64,000 nt of DNA from CAZENU01 sp965222125 (lineage in GTDB: Bacteria > Chloroflexota > Dehalococcoidia > Lucifugimonadales > CAZENU01). The stretch lies in the NCBI GenBank assembly GCA_965222125.1, contig CBDCTC010000006.1, positions 1,364,001 to 1,428,000 on the forward strand, written 5' to 3'. The translations under genes were made by a program, and so were the position numbers. The notes beneath the pieces were generated by a model. That model saw only the letters and a program-made list of their open reading frames with translations, made no database searches and was not told where the DNA came from. Positions 1-8,548 of this stretch are shown here, piece by piece (within the stretch, counting starts at the first letter, position 1; each line of letters begins with the position of its first letter).

Positions 1-851
1 GCGATGCCACGGTCGCCCGTCCCGACGATCCTCGCCCCCAGCTCTTCGATGGCGTACTTCGCCCTCTCGTGGTCGCTCATGGTCGTGTCCGGCCAGCCGC
101 CATGGAAGGCTATGCCCGCCTTGTGGCAGGCCTGTATCACCGTGTTCATCGGCCTCAGCAGCTTCGGCGGGTACGGGACGGAACGCAGCCCGGGGTCGCC
201 GAAGGAGAACGACATGTCCCCCGGCCCCCACTCGGCGAAGTAGATGCCGGGCGTCGCGGCGATGGCGTCGGCGTTCGGCAGCGCATGACGGTCCTCGATT
301 TTGAGTCCCAGGAGCAGCTCGCCGTCCGGATTGAGCGGCCACGGGTCGGCCCGGCGCAGGTACTCCTCCGGGCTGATGCCCCATATCGCCGCGGGCTGAG
401 TCTGGCCGCCGCCGCCCCGCATGCCCTCCGGTATGCCGAGGTCGCGGCCGATCTTCTGAAACGAGTATCTCGCCGTCGCCACGTAGGCCTTGACCGCCTC
501 AGGGTCGCGGGCGTGCGTGTGGTTGATCCCGTGGGCGCCCGTGCTAAGCACGTGCCTCGTCTGCCAGGCGTTGTAGATCACCTCGTCGCGCGTCCTGCAG
601 TTGGACGGCAGCGAGGCTACGACGGTCGGCGTCCGGTGCCCGCTGGGCGTGGGCCCGCCGTCCCTCAGGCCGCGCATGAAGTCGGTCAGCCCCTTGATGT
701 CGAAGGCGAAGTGCTCGAACTCCACCAGCAGCATGTCGGCCCACGTCTGCGACGCCTCCAGCCCCGACTCGTACGTCAGCTCCGGCGCCGGCGTCGAGTA
801 GGCGGGCTGTCCCTGCTCGAGCAGCTCGATCACCTTGTTGATTCTGCCCAT
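1..851 (-). CDS. HpcH/HpaI aldolase family protein (3' end cut by window)
   Basis: This is a class II pyruvate aldolase of the HpcH/HpaI (2-keto-3-deoxy sugar acid or HHED aldolase) fold. It would split or form a C-C bond to pyruvate with a divalent metal. The frame is open from the ATG at 851 to the window edge, about 283 residues, and the C-terminus is missing. Near residue 184 the I-E-D segment and near residue 212 the motif GPGDMS match the metal-binding Glu and the conserved G-P-x-D-L/M-S of the family. A perfect Shine-Dalgarno (AAGGAGGG) precedes the ATG and fixes the start. The substrate cannot be read from sequence. The other catabolic genes of the window make a sugar-acid or aromatic breakdown product plausible. 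Confidence 0.85.
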   Translation of the reverse strand, partial: MGRINKVIELLEQGQPAYSTPAPELTYESGLEASQTWADMLLVEFEHFAFDIKGLTDFMRGLRDGGPTPSGHRTPTVVASLPSNCRTRDEVIYNAWQTRHVLSTGAHGINHTHARDPEAVKAYVATARYSFQKIGRDLGIPEGMRGGGGQTQPAAIWGISPEEYLRRADPWPLNPDGELLLGLKIEDRHALPNADAIAATPGIYFAEWGPGDMSFSFGDPGLRSVPYPPKLLRPMNTVIQACHKAGIAFHGGWPDTTMSDHERAKYAIEELGARIVGTGDRGI

Positions 852-964
852 GTCGTTCCCTCCTTAACAGCGGTCCGGGCGACGGCGGTCTCTCCACTGC
901 GGCGAGCCTACGCGCGCCGTGCGATAATGCTGTATGGCAAGCACGCTCTTTGTTGACGACGTAT

Positions 965-999
965 CCACTGCCGCCAGATCATACATCCGGTGGCAGTGG
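965..999. repeat. Inverted repeat between two divergent genes
   Basis: CCACTGCC (965-972) and GGCAGTGG (992-999) form a perfect 8-bp inverted repeat with a 19-nt spacer in the divergent intergenic region upstream of the membrane protein gene. It could be an operator or a cruciform. There is no T-tract, so a terminator is unlikely. Confidence 0.35.
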
Positions 1000-1031
1000 G
1001 ATAGCCATGCCGCGATCAGGGCGGCCGCGCC

Positions 1032-1739
1032 GTGACCCGCGAACGTCACAGCCGGGACGCCGAGATTCTGGCGTCTCTATCGGACCGCCTGAAAGCCGAG
1101 AGCCAAGTGAGTCGGCGAAAGCGTCGCCGCACCCGGATTCTGTTCATGGTCGTGACGGGCCTCCTCGTGCTCGCGTCCATTCCGTACCTCATCGGGCAGT
1201 TTCGACCGGACCCCGAGGCGCAAAGGCAGCAGGGGCTGATTACGGCCGCCCTCCAGCAGGTGCGGGTCGGGATGACGCTGCCGGAGGTCAACAGACTCTT
1301 CGACCGGATGCACACGCCGCCCCGCGCTTCGATCGCTCTCCAAGACGCTCAAGACCCCGATACGGCCGTCTTAACCGCCCCAAGCGCCGACGGCTCCGAG
1401 ATGCGTTTCGCATTCGACACGTCGGCGGGATTCCTGGAGGCCCCCTATGTCGCGGTCGTGGTGTTCCCAAAGACCCGCCAGGGGCCGCCGCCCACGTTCA
1501 TCGTGTTCTCCGCGCAGTCCGCGAGTGTGGCGGCTGTGACGGAGGTGGAGTGCGGCAGGGCGATGGAGATCGTCAGCCAGGCCCCGCTCGTTCCCGAGGA
1601 GGCGTACCAGGAGGCCCCGATACGACCGAAGAGGAACGACCTCGTCAGCGACGACGTGTACGACGTCTGGATTGCAGGTCGGGCGCTCCTCGCCCACGAC
1701 GTGGCAGCCCAGCTGCGCTGCGTTCCATCCGACTCCTGA
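1032..1739 (+). CDS. Hypothetical single-pass membrane protein
   Basis: Unrecognised protein of 235 residues. It starts with a charged, Arg-rich cytoplasmic stretch (residues about 15-36), followed by one hydrophobic helix (about 37-55) and a large C-terminal domain predicted to lie outside. No catalytic motif is visible. The start is the first GTG in the frame and has no clear ribosome binding site, so translation may begin a little downstream. It lies 93 nt before the E1 alpha gene on the same strand, with no evident functional link. Coding bias matches the neighbours, so it is likely a real gene. Confidence 0.6.
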   Translation: MTRERHSRDAEILASLSDRLKAESQVSRRKRRRTRILFMVVTGLLVLASIPYLIGQFRPDPEAQRQQGLITAALQQVRVGMTLPEVNRLFDRMHTPPRASIALQDAQDPDTAVLTAPSADGSEMRFAFDTSAGFLEAPYVAVVVFPKTRQGPPPTFIVFSAQSASVAAVTEVECGRAMEIVSQAPLVPEEAYQEAPIRPKRNDLVSDDVYDVWIAGRALLAHDVAAQLRCVPSDS

Positions 1740-1832
1740 GCATCCGCGGCCTGCTGGCGTTTCTTGACTTCGATTCGGCTGGTGTGTTACCCATGCGGCG
1801 GCCCAACCCAAGGACAACCGCAAGGACTGAGG

Positions 1833-2831
1833 ATGGCTGACACGATACCCGAAGGCCTGACTTCCGACGACCTGCGCGAGATGTACCGGCTCATGCTCAT
1901 GGGACGCCGGTTCTCGGAGCGCGCGATGGAGCTGGCCGAGGCAGGCCGGCTGCCCACGGGCCTCCACCCAAGCGCTGGGCAGGAGGCGGTCGGCGTCGGT
2001 GCCTGCCACGGCCTGCGCGACACCGACTGGGTACTGCCGGCGCTCAGGACGACCGAGGCCTACTGGACGCGCGGTGTCACGCTGCTGCAGATGATGAACG
2101 CCATCATGGCCAACGCGGGCAGCATCTCCGCCGGCAAGGAGTCGTTCCACCACTGCGGCTACCCGGAGTTGGGCATCATCGCCGGGTCCGCCATAGTCGG
2201 CGCTCAGTTCCCCACGACCGTCGGCACCGCTCTCGGTCAGAAGATGCAGGGCACCGACGACGTGACGGTCTGCTTCTTCGGCGACGGCGCCGCCGCGCGG
2301 GGCGACTTCCACGAGGGCCTCAATCTCGCCGCCCTGCTCAAGGCGCCGATCGTCTTCGTCTGCGAGAACAATCTGTACTTCCAGACCGTATCCGCCAACA
2401 TCGGACTGCCCATCGAGAACGTGGCCGACCGGGCGGCCGGCTACGGGATGCCCGGCGTGATCGTCGACGGCCAGAACGTGCTCGCCGTCCACGAGGCGAT
2501 GGGGGAGGCGGTGCGCCGAGCCCGACGCGGCGACGGCCCGAGCATCGTCGAGTGCAAGACCTACCGCTTCTTCCGCCACCACTCGACCCTCAGGGAGACG
2601 AGGTCGCTCGACGAGGTCGAGCAGTGGAAGCGGCGAGACCCCCTGAACATCATGGCTGCGACGCTCGAGGAGCAGGGAGTCCTGGACGACGACGCTATCG
2701 CGGACATGGAACGGCGCATCGAAGAGGAGCTGGACGCGGCGGTCGAAGAGTCGGCCGCCACACCTGGCCCGGACGCCGCCGAGGCCTTCACCCACGTCTA
2801 CGCCGAGCCCGTGGAGGCCATGAGAATATGA
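1833..2831 (+). CDS. 2-oxoacid / acetoin dehydrogenase E1 component, alpha subunit
   Basis: Thiamine-diphosphate-dependent decarboxylase subunit of a pyruvate-, acetoin- or branched-chain 2-oxoacid dehydrogenase complex; it forms an alpha2-beta2 tetramer with the next gene product. The 332-residue protein carries the TPP/Mg motif from G-D-G-A at residue 150 to the paired Asn at about 179 (C-E-N-N-L). The ATG at 1833, after AAGGACTGAGG, gives the normal N-terminus; an earlier in-frame start would add an unconserved leader. Its stop overlaps the start of the beta gene by 4 nt (ATGA), which suggests coupled translation. No E2 or E3 gene lies nearby, so the exact 2-oxo acid is unknown. Confidence 0.9.
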   Translation: MADTIPEGLTSDDLREMYRLMLMGRRFSERAMELAEAGRLPTGLHPSAGQEAVGVGACHGLRDTDWVLPALRTTEAYWTRGVTLLQMMNAIMANAGSISAGKESFHHCGYPELGIIAGSAIVGAQFPTTVGTALGQKMQGTDDVTVCFFGDGAAARGDFHEGLNLAALLKAPIVFVCENNLYFQTVSANIGLPIENVADRAAGYGMPGVIVDGQNVLAVHEAMGEAVRRARRGDGPSIVECKTYRFFRHHSTLRETRSLDEVEQWKRRDPLNIMAATLEEQGVLDDDAIADMERRIEEELDAAVEESAATPGPDAAEAFTHVYAEPVEAMRI

Positions 2832-3805
2832 GGACCCTGCAGGTCCGGGAGGCCATCAGGGAGGCGCTGCGCCAGGAGCTCGAGGCCGATTCCAGGGTCT
2901 TCGTGTTCGGCGAGGACATCGCCGAGTACGGGGGGCTGGACGGGGTCACCGCCGGGCTGCAGAAGGAGTTCGGCCCGGAGCGCGTCTTCGACACGCCCAT
3001 CGCCGAGTCCGGGCTGGCCGGGCTGGCAGTCGGCTCGTCGTTCGTCGGGATGCGGCCGGTGGTCGAGATGCAGTTCACCGGCCTGATCACCATCGCCCTG
3101 GACCAGATCGCCAACAGCGCCGCCAAGGCCCGATACGTGCACCAGGGCGGCATCACCGCTCCGCTGGTGGTGCGGACCGTGAATTTCCCAAAGGGCAACG
3201 TATACGTCGCCCAGGCGCTCGAGGCCTGGCTCGTCCACGTGCCCGGTCTGAAGGTCGTCGCGCCGTCGACGCCGGCGGACTCAAAGGGGCTGCTGATCGC
3301 CTCCATACGCGATCCCGACCCTGTGGTGTTCGTCGAGCACACGTCGCTCTACGGCCGCGAGGGCCCCGTGCCCGAGGAGCCGTACGCGCTGCCCCTGGGC
3401 AAGGCCTCCATCACCCGCGAAGGCAACGACGTCACCGTGGTCACGTACTCCAGCATGGTCCCCATAGTGGAGGAGGCCGCCGACGATCTGGCGGCCGAGA
3501 ACGTGAGCGTGGAGGTCGTCGACCTGCGCACGCTGGTGCCGTTCGACCGCGACGCGGTGCTGAGCTCCGTCTCCAAGACGGGCCGGCTGGTCGTCGCGCA
3601 CGAGGCGGTACGCCGGGCGGGGTTCGGCGCGGAGGTGGTCGCCATAGTCGCCGAGAGCGAGGCGTTCCGCGACCTGAAGGCGCCCGTGGCCAGGGTGGCC
3701 AATGTGGGCGTGCCGGTCCCGCACAGCCACCACCTCTACCCCCACGTCCTCCCGGACAAGGACGACGTGATCGCAGGCGTGCGGCGCGTCCTGGACTCCG
3801 GCTAA
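2828..3805 (+). CDS. 2-oxoacid / acetoin dehydrogenase E1 component, beta subunit
   Basis: Partner of the preceding alpha subunit. At 325 residues it has the usual length and the transketolase pyrimidine-binding domain followed by the C-terminal domain of the PdhB/AcoB family. The N-terminal half has the E-D-I-A-x-Y-G and F-D-T-P-I-A-E segments typical of E1 beta; the Glu in the latter region contacts the TPP aminopyrimidine in relatives. It starts within the alpha stop codon (ATGA), so the two subunits should be made in equal amounts. With no lipoyl E2 in the window, the complex core must be encoded elsewhere. Confidence 0.9.
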   Translation: MRTLQVREAIREALRQELEADSRVFVFGEDIAEYGGLDGVTAGLQKEFGPERVFDTPIAESGLAGLAVGSSFVGMRPVVEMQFTGLITIALDQIANSAAKARYVHQGGITAPLVVRTVNFPKGNVYVAQALEAWLVHVPGLKVVAPSTPADSKGLLIASIRDPDPVVFVEHTSLYGREGPVPEEPYALPLGKASITREGNDVTVVTYSSMVPIVEEAADDLAAENVSVEVVDLRTLVPFDRDAVLSSVSKTGRLVVAHEAVRRAGFGAEVVAIVAESEAFRDLKAPVARVANVGVPVPHSHHLYPHVLPDKDDVIAGVRRVLDSG

Positions 3806-3837
3806 GACGACGACAAACACTCCCCGAGGCTGCCGAC

Positions 3838-5421
3838 TTGTACGACCTGCTAATCATCAACGGACGAGTCCTGGACGGCACGGGCAGCCCCTGGTACCGG
3901 GCCGACGTCGCCGTTGTCGACGATGTCATCGTAGCCATCGGAAGTCTCGCCGGCCGTGAGGCGGCCGAGACTATCGACGCCGCCGGCCACTTCGTGACTC
4001 CCGGCTTCGTCGAGGAGCACTCCCACGCCGACGTCACCTACCTCGTCGACCCTCTGTCGCAGAGCTCCGTCCGGCAGGGCATGACGACGCTCGTCGTCGG
4101 CAACTGCGGCATGTCCGCCGCGCCCGTGTCGAACGACATGCTCGCCACCTATCTCCGCGGCGCTCCGCTGTTCAACTTCGACGACTACGAGTGGACGTGG
4201 GAGGGGATGGGGGAGTACCTCGAGGTGGTCGCGGCCGCTCGCCCGTCCGTCAACGTGACCGCGCTGGCGGGCCACATGCCGGTGAGGGCGCTGGTGCTGG
4301 GCGAAGCGAACCGGCCTGCAACCGAGGACGAACGAGGCGCCATGAGGGCCGTGCTCGAGCGGGCCCTGTCCGAGGGCGCTGCCGGCTTCAGCACGGGTCT
4401 GACGTACCAGCACACGGTCTTCGCCGACACGGACGAGATCGCCGAGACGGCGAAGGCGCTGAAACGCCACGGCCGCGCCTACCATACACACATGCGCAGC
4501 TACGGCAAGGACCTTCTCGAGGCCGTCGCCGAGTCGATCGAGATCGCGCGCCGCGCCGAGGTGCCCCTTGTCATCTCGCACATGTACCCCTCCGGGAGCG
4601 ACTACTGGGGACAGTCCGCCGACTGCCTGGAGCTGCTGGAGCGCGCCCGCGACGAGGGCCTCGAGGTTGGCTACGACGTCACGCCCTGGCTCAGGGGCGG
4701 CGGGCCGATCATGCAGATGTTCCCCCTGTGGGCCCGCGAGGGCGGCCACGACAGCACGCTCGAACGCCTCAAGGACGCCGACGTCCGGGCCCGCGTGACC
4801 GCCGAGATAGAGGGCGAAGGCCCCTATGGTATCGTCTCTCCGTGGGACGACCAGCTCATATGCCACGTCGGGGACCCGAAGCACCGGCCCTGGCTCGGGC
4901 GCTCGATAGCCGACATCGCGGCCGAGCGCGGCGAGTCGCCAGCCGAGGCCGCGCTGCTCATGCTCGTAGAGGACAAGGGCAGCTACTGGGTGGCCTCCAC
5001 CAACAAGTGCGACGAGGACGTCGACCGACTCATGAAGCACCCGCTGGGCGTCCCGGTGGCCGACGGGTACGCGCTGGCGCCGGAGGGGACGCTCGCCTTC
5101 CAGGACCGCCCCAACTCCTACGGCACCTTCCCGCGCGTCCTCGGACGCTACGTCAGGGAGCGGGGCGTGCTGACATGGGAGGAGGCCGTCCACAAGATGA
5201 CCTCCGTCCCGGCCGCGCGGCTCGGTCTGTGGGACCGCGGCGTGCTGAGAGAGGGCCTGGCCGCCGACATCGTCGTCTTCGACCCCGATACCGTGATCGA
5301 AAAGGCGGACTACACGCACCCCCAGGAGTACCCGGAGGGCATCGACTGGGTTATCGTCAACGGCAAGGTGACCGTGGCCCCCGGCGGGCACACCGGCGCC
5401 CGCGCCGGCAAAGTGTTCTAA
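3838..5421 (+). CDS. N-acyl-D-amino-acid deacylase family amidohydrolase
   Basis: Metal-dependent amidohydrolase of the D-aminoacylase group, expected to hydrolyse N-acyl-D-amino acids or related amides. The 527-residue protein has the small N-terminal beta domain, then the barrel with H-S-H-A-D near residue 61 (first metal pair), G-N-C-G-M-S near residue 90 (the family's conserved Cys), and later His residues in T-H-M-R-S and I-S-H-M-Y. The TTG start at 3838 is preceded by GAGG at good spacing. It lies 32 nt after the E1 beta gene and may be co-transcribed. Family is clear; substrate is not. Confidence 0.85.
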   Translation: MYDLLIINGRVLDGTGSPWYRADVAVVDDVIVAIGSLAGREAAETIDAAGHFVTPGFVEEHSHADVTYLVDPLSQSSVRQGMTTLVVGNCGMSAAPVSNDMLATYLRGAPLFNFDDYEWTWEGMGEYLEVVAAARPSVNVTALAGHMPVRALVLGEANRPATEDERGAMRAVLERALSEGAAGFSTGLTYQHTVFADTDEIAETAKALKRHGRAYHTHMRSYGKDLLEAVAESIEIARRAEVPLVISHMYPSGSDYWGQSADCLELLERARDEGLEVGYDVTPWLRGGGPIMQMFPLWAREGGHDSTLERLKDADVRARVTAEIEGEGPYGIVSPWDDQLICHVGDPKHRPWLGRSIADIAAERGESPAEAALLMLVEDKGSYWVASTNKCDEDVDRLMKHPLGVPVADGYALAPEGTLAFQDRPNSYGTFPRVLGRYVRERGVLTWEEAVHKMTSVPAARLGLWDRGVLREGLAADIVVFDPDTVIEKADYTHPQEYPEGIDWVIVNGKVTVAPGGHTGARAGKVF

Positions 5422-5471
5422 AAGGGCCATTCGGCGCCCGGCACGTGTAGCGCCTCATAGGGAGATTGACC

Positions 5472-6671
5472 ATGCCAGAGAGCCTCGCCATCGACGGCGG
5501 CAGTCCGGTCCGCGAGCGGCCCCTGCCGTTCACCAAGGTGAGCTTCGGCTACGAGGAGCTTCGCGAGATACTGGACGTGTTCGAGAGCGGCGCCTTCTGC
5601 TCCGTCATGCCGACCGCCGTCAAGGTGCCTGCCTTCGAGGAGGCCTTCGCAGCGTACGTCGGGGCGAAGTACGCCGTCGCGTTCAGCTCAGGCACGACCG
5701 CGCAGCACGCGTCCCTGGTCGCCGCGGGGGTGGGGCCCGGCGACGAGGTTATAGTGCCGCCCCTGACCTTCGCGTCGACCGCCTACACGGTACTCATGAC
5801 CGGCGCAACGCCCGTCTTCGCCGACGTGGACGACCGCACGATCACCCTGGACCCCGATCGCGTGGTCGAGGCGACCACGGAGAAGACGCGCGCCATCGTG
5901 CCCGTGCACTGGTTCGGCCACCCGGCCGCGATGGCGGGGATCATGGACCACGCCGACCGGAACGGCATCGCGGTCATAGAGGACTGCGCCCACGCCTTCG
6001 GGGCGCTCTACCGCGGCCAGGGCGTGGGAACGATCGGCGCCATGTCGTGCTGGAGCCTGCAGCAGTCCAAGATACTCACTGCGGCGGGCGAGGGGGGAGC
6101 GCTGGTCACGGACGACCTAGGCCACGCACAGATGGCGATGTCGATGCGTGACCATGGCAAGGACAAGACCGCGCCCGCCGGCGTGGTCGACCGGTACTCG
6201 ATCGTCCGGGTCGGCAACAACTACCGCCTCTCCGAGCTGCACGCCGGCTTCGCGCTGGCGCAGCTCAGAAAGGCGGGCCGCATCCAGGACGCGCGGCAGG
6301 CGCACACCCGGTACCTCGACGCGGCCATCGGCGGCCTTCCCGGCGTCCGCAGGCCTGAGCCGGCCGACGACGTGACGGTCGGCTATCCGTACTATCCGGT
6401 ACGCTTCGTCGAGGGACAGTTCGCCGCGGACCTGAACGGCATCACCGACGCTCTGCAGGCAGAGGGCATCGACACGATCCGCGTCGCCGACGAGGAGTTC
6501 GTCCCGGACCATCCGCTGTTCCGGGAGCACTGCGGCCCGGTCGAGGTCCCCGTCGCGCGGCAGATCAGCAAGGAGCTCATGCTGCTCCCACTGTACCCGG
6601 ACATGGCGCAATCGGACCTGGACGACATCATCGCCGCGGTGCGGAAGGTGACGGCGGCGTACGCGGCATAA
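5472..6671 (+). CDS. DegT/DnrJ/EryC1/StrS family PLP-dependent aminotransferase
   Basis: PLP enzyme of the sugar aminotransferase family, which usually aminates keto-sugar nucleotides; some members act on other carbonyls. About 399 residues. The Schiff-base Lys lies near residue 200 in the segment Q-Q-S-K-I-L-T, followed by the diagnostic G-E-G-G. The ATG at 5472 has AGGGAG 8 nt upstream and is preferred to the TTG two codons earlier. No nucleotide-sugar genes are nearby; it sits between a D-aminoacylase and a TPP enzyme, which suggests a small-molecule catabolic or biosynthetic role rather than surface polysaccharide. Confidence 0.85.
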   Translation: MPESLAIDGGSPVRERPLPFTKVSFGYEELREILDVFESGAFCSVMPTAVKVPAFEEAFAAYVGAKYAVAFSSGTTAQHASLVAAGVGPGDEVIVPPLTFASTAYTVLMTGATPVFADVDDRTITLDPDRVVEATTEKTRAIVPVHWFGHPAAMAGIMDHADRNGIAVIEDCAHAFGALYRGQGVGTIGAMSCWSLQQSKILTAAGEGGALVTDDLGHAQMAMSMRDHGKDKTAPAGVVDRYSIVRVGNNYRLSELHAGFALAQLRKAGRIQDARQAHTRYLDAAIGGLPGVRRPEPADDVTVGYPYYPVRFVEGQFAADLNGITDALQAEGIDTIRVADEEFVPDHPLFREHCGPVEVPVARQISKELMLLPLYPDMAQSDLDDIIAAVRKVTAAYAA

Positions 6672-6794
6672 CCTCTCCCGACGGGAGCAAGTTCCTGGGC
6701 CCGCGCGGCCGTTGCAGCAGCCGGTCCGACCCGGAGGCACGCGGCTGCGGAGCGCCCTGACAAATCCCGAATCGGACCGACACGGAGTGTACCT

Positions 6795-8393
6795 ATGGCG
6801 AGAATGACCGGTGGAGAAGCGCTGGCCGAGTCGCTGATCAGGCACGGGGTCGAGGTCGTGTTTGGCGTGCCGGGCTACCAGCTCTACCACGCCACCGACC
6901 CGTTTCACGGCGACACCCGCATCCGTTACGTAACGACCAGGCACGAGCAGGCCGCGGCCTACATGGCCTACGGCTACTCCCGCACCGGCGGAGGCATGGG
7001 CACGGCGATGGTGGTGCCGGGCCCGGGCCTGCTCAACGCGACTGCGGCCATCGGCACGGCCTATTCGGCTTCGACTTCCATGCTGGTCGTCTCCGGGCAG
7101 ATCCCGCGCGACTTCCAGGGCTTCAACCGGGGCGAGCTTCACGAGGTGGACGACCAGCTAGACTGCGTCCGGCCCATAACGAAGTGGGCGGAACGGATCG
7201 ACGACCCACAAGCGATTCCCGGCGCGGTCCGGGAGGCCTTCCGGCATCTCAACACCGGTCGGCCTCGGCCGGTCGAGATCGAGATGCCGTTGGACACCCT
7301 GGCGGAGACTGCCGAGATCGACCTGCCCGAGCCGGACGCCTACCCGCGGCAGGCGCCCGACCGCGACAGCGTGGCGCAGGCCGCGCGCGTGATCGACGCG
7401 GCCGAGCATCCGGTTATCTGGGCCGGCAGCGGCGTCTTCTCCTCCCGCGCACATGAGCAGCTGGCGCGGCTGGCGGAGTACCTGCAGGCGCCGGTCGTCG
7501 CCAGCTACGAGGGCCGCGGGGCCATTTCCGACCGGTGCTACCTGTCGCTGGGAGCGCCCAACCTCAGGCGCGACTGCCTCGACGACTTCCTGGACAGTTG
7601 CGATCTGATACTCGCCGTCGGCACGAGGCTGGCGAGGCCGACCTTCGAGCGGCAACAGATCGTCCAGATAGACATCGACCCGGACGAGATCGGCAGGAAC
7701 TATCCCGACCGGACCATCGGCGTCCACGGGGACGCGGCGCTGACGCTCGACGCTCTCCGCGCGGCGCTGGAGGCGATCGGTCCGGCCAGGGCGAGCCGCC
7801 GCGCGGAGTTCGAGGCTATCCGGTCGGAGCGGGCCGACCCGGCGAACCAGATCGAGCCCCAAGGCTCCTTCGTGCGCGCCATACGCGACGCGATGCCCGA
7901 CGACGGAATTCTCGTGCCCGACGAGACGCAGGTGGGCTACTACAGCCGCTGCTTCTTCCCCGTGTACGAGCCGGGCAGCTTCGTCACTTCGTCCTACTTC
8001 GGCAACCTGGGGTACGGCTTCCCGACGGCGCTGGGCGCCAAGGTTGCATGGCCGAACCGGGTCGTGGTCTCCATCTCAGGGGACGGCGGGTTCATGTTCA
8101 ACGTGCAGGAGCTGGCCACGGCGGCGATGCACCGCATCAACGTCGTCGCCATCGTGTTCAACGACAACGCCTTCGGCAACGTGATGCGCTCCCAGATTGC
8201 GCAGTTCGACGGCCGGGTCGTCGGCTCGGAGCTGGTGAACCCCGACTTCGTGAAGCTGGGGCAGGCCTTCGGCGTGCGCAGCGTTCGGGTGCGCGAACCC
8301 GAAGAGTTGACCGCCGCGATCATCGAGGCGAACGGCATCGACGCGCCGTCCCTGATAGAGGTCCCGGTCGGGGTGATGCCCGACCCAGTGTAG
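6795..8393 (+). CDS. Thiamine-pyrophosphate-dependent enzyme, acetolactate synthase-like
   Basis: Member of the acetohydroxyacid synthase / benzoylformate decarboxylase superfamily, 532 residues. The catalytic Glu is near residue 50 (T-R-H-E-Q-A-A). A central FAD/NAD-like domain follows, then the TPP-binding motif from G-D-G-G-F near residue 428 to N-D-N-A-F near 455. ATG at 6795 has GGAG at 7-nt spacing. No regulatory small subunit (IlvN) is next to it and a catabolic neighbourhood surrounds it, so a dedicated 2-oxoacid decarboxylase or lyase is as likely as IlvB. Confidence 0.85.
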   Translation: MARMTGGEALAESLIRHGVEVVFGVPGYQLYHATDPFHGDTRIRYVTTRHEQAAAYMAYGYSRTGGGMGTAMVVPGPGLLNATAAIGTAYSASTSMLVVSGQIPRDFQGFNRGELHEVDDQLDCVRPITKWAERIDDPQAIPGAVREAFRHLNTGRPRPVEIEMPLDTLAETAEIDLPEPDAYPRQAPDRDSVAQAARVIDAAEHPVIWAGSGVFSSRAHEQLARLAEYLQAPVVASYEGRGAISDRCYLSLGAPNLRRDCLDDFLDSCDLILAVGTRLARPTFERQQIVQIDIDPDEIGRNYPDRTIGVHGDAALTLDALRAALEAIGPARASRRAEFEAIRSERADPANQIEPQGSFVRAIRDAMPDDGILVPDETQVGYYSRCFFPVYEPGSFVTSSYFGNLGYGFPTALGAKVAWPNRVVVSISGDGGFMFNVQELATAAMHRINVVAIVFNDNAFGNVMRSQIAQFDGRVVGSELVNPDFVKLGQAFGVRSVRVREPEELTAAIIEANGIDAPSLIEVPVGVMPDPV

Positions 8394-8446
8394 CCCGTTC
8401 TACGTGATTCCTGGTTCTGGGGTAATGCCCTGGCAGAGTGCACTGA

Positions 8447-8472
8447 TTCAAATGCATTCTGATGCATTTGAA
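8447..8472. repeat. Perfect 11-bp hairpin in convergent intergenic region
   Basis: TTCAAATGCAT (8447-8457) and ATGCATTTGAA (8462-8472) form a perfect 11-bp stem with loop TCTG. It lies between the converging TPP-enzyme and oppF genes. It could be a bidirectional terminator, though no T-run follows on either side, or a unit of a palindromic repeat. Confidence 0.6.
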
Positions 8473-8475
8473 TGA

Positions 8476-8506
8476 ATAATGCCGCATTCCCTGAATGCAG
8501 CATTAT
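8476..8506. repeat. Second long hairpin, 14-bp arms with one mismatch
   Basis: ATAATGC-C-GCATTC (8476-8489) pairs with GAATGC-A-GCATTAT (8493-8506) around a 3-nt loop; one C/A mismatch sits in the middle. It begins 3 nt after the previous hairpin, so the 155-nt intergenic gap is largely two adjacent AT-rich stem-loops. Confidence 0.6.
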
Positions 8507-8548
8507 CCACGTCTCAGGGCTGCCGCACAGGGGCAGGTTTCTCCGCGC

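Noticed and set aside
8501..8511. DnaA box at the end of the intergenic hairpins (TTATCCACG)
   Set aside because: Single near-match inside a palindrome and 5 kb from dnaA; no cluster.
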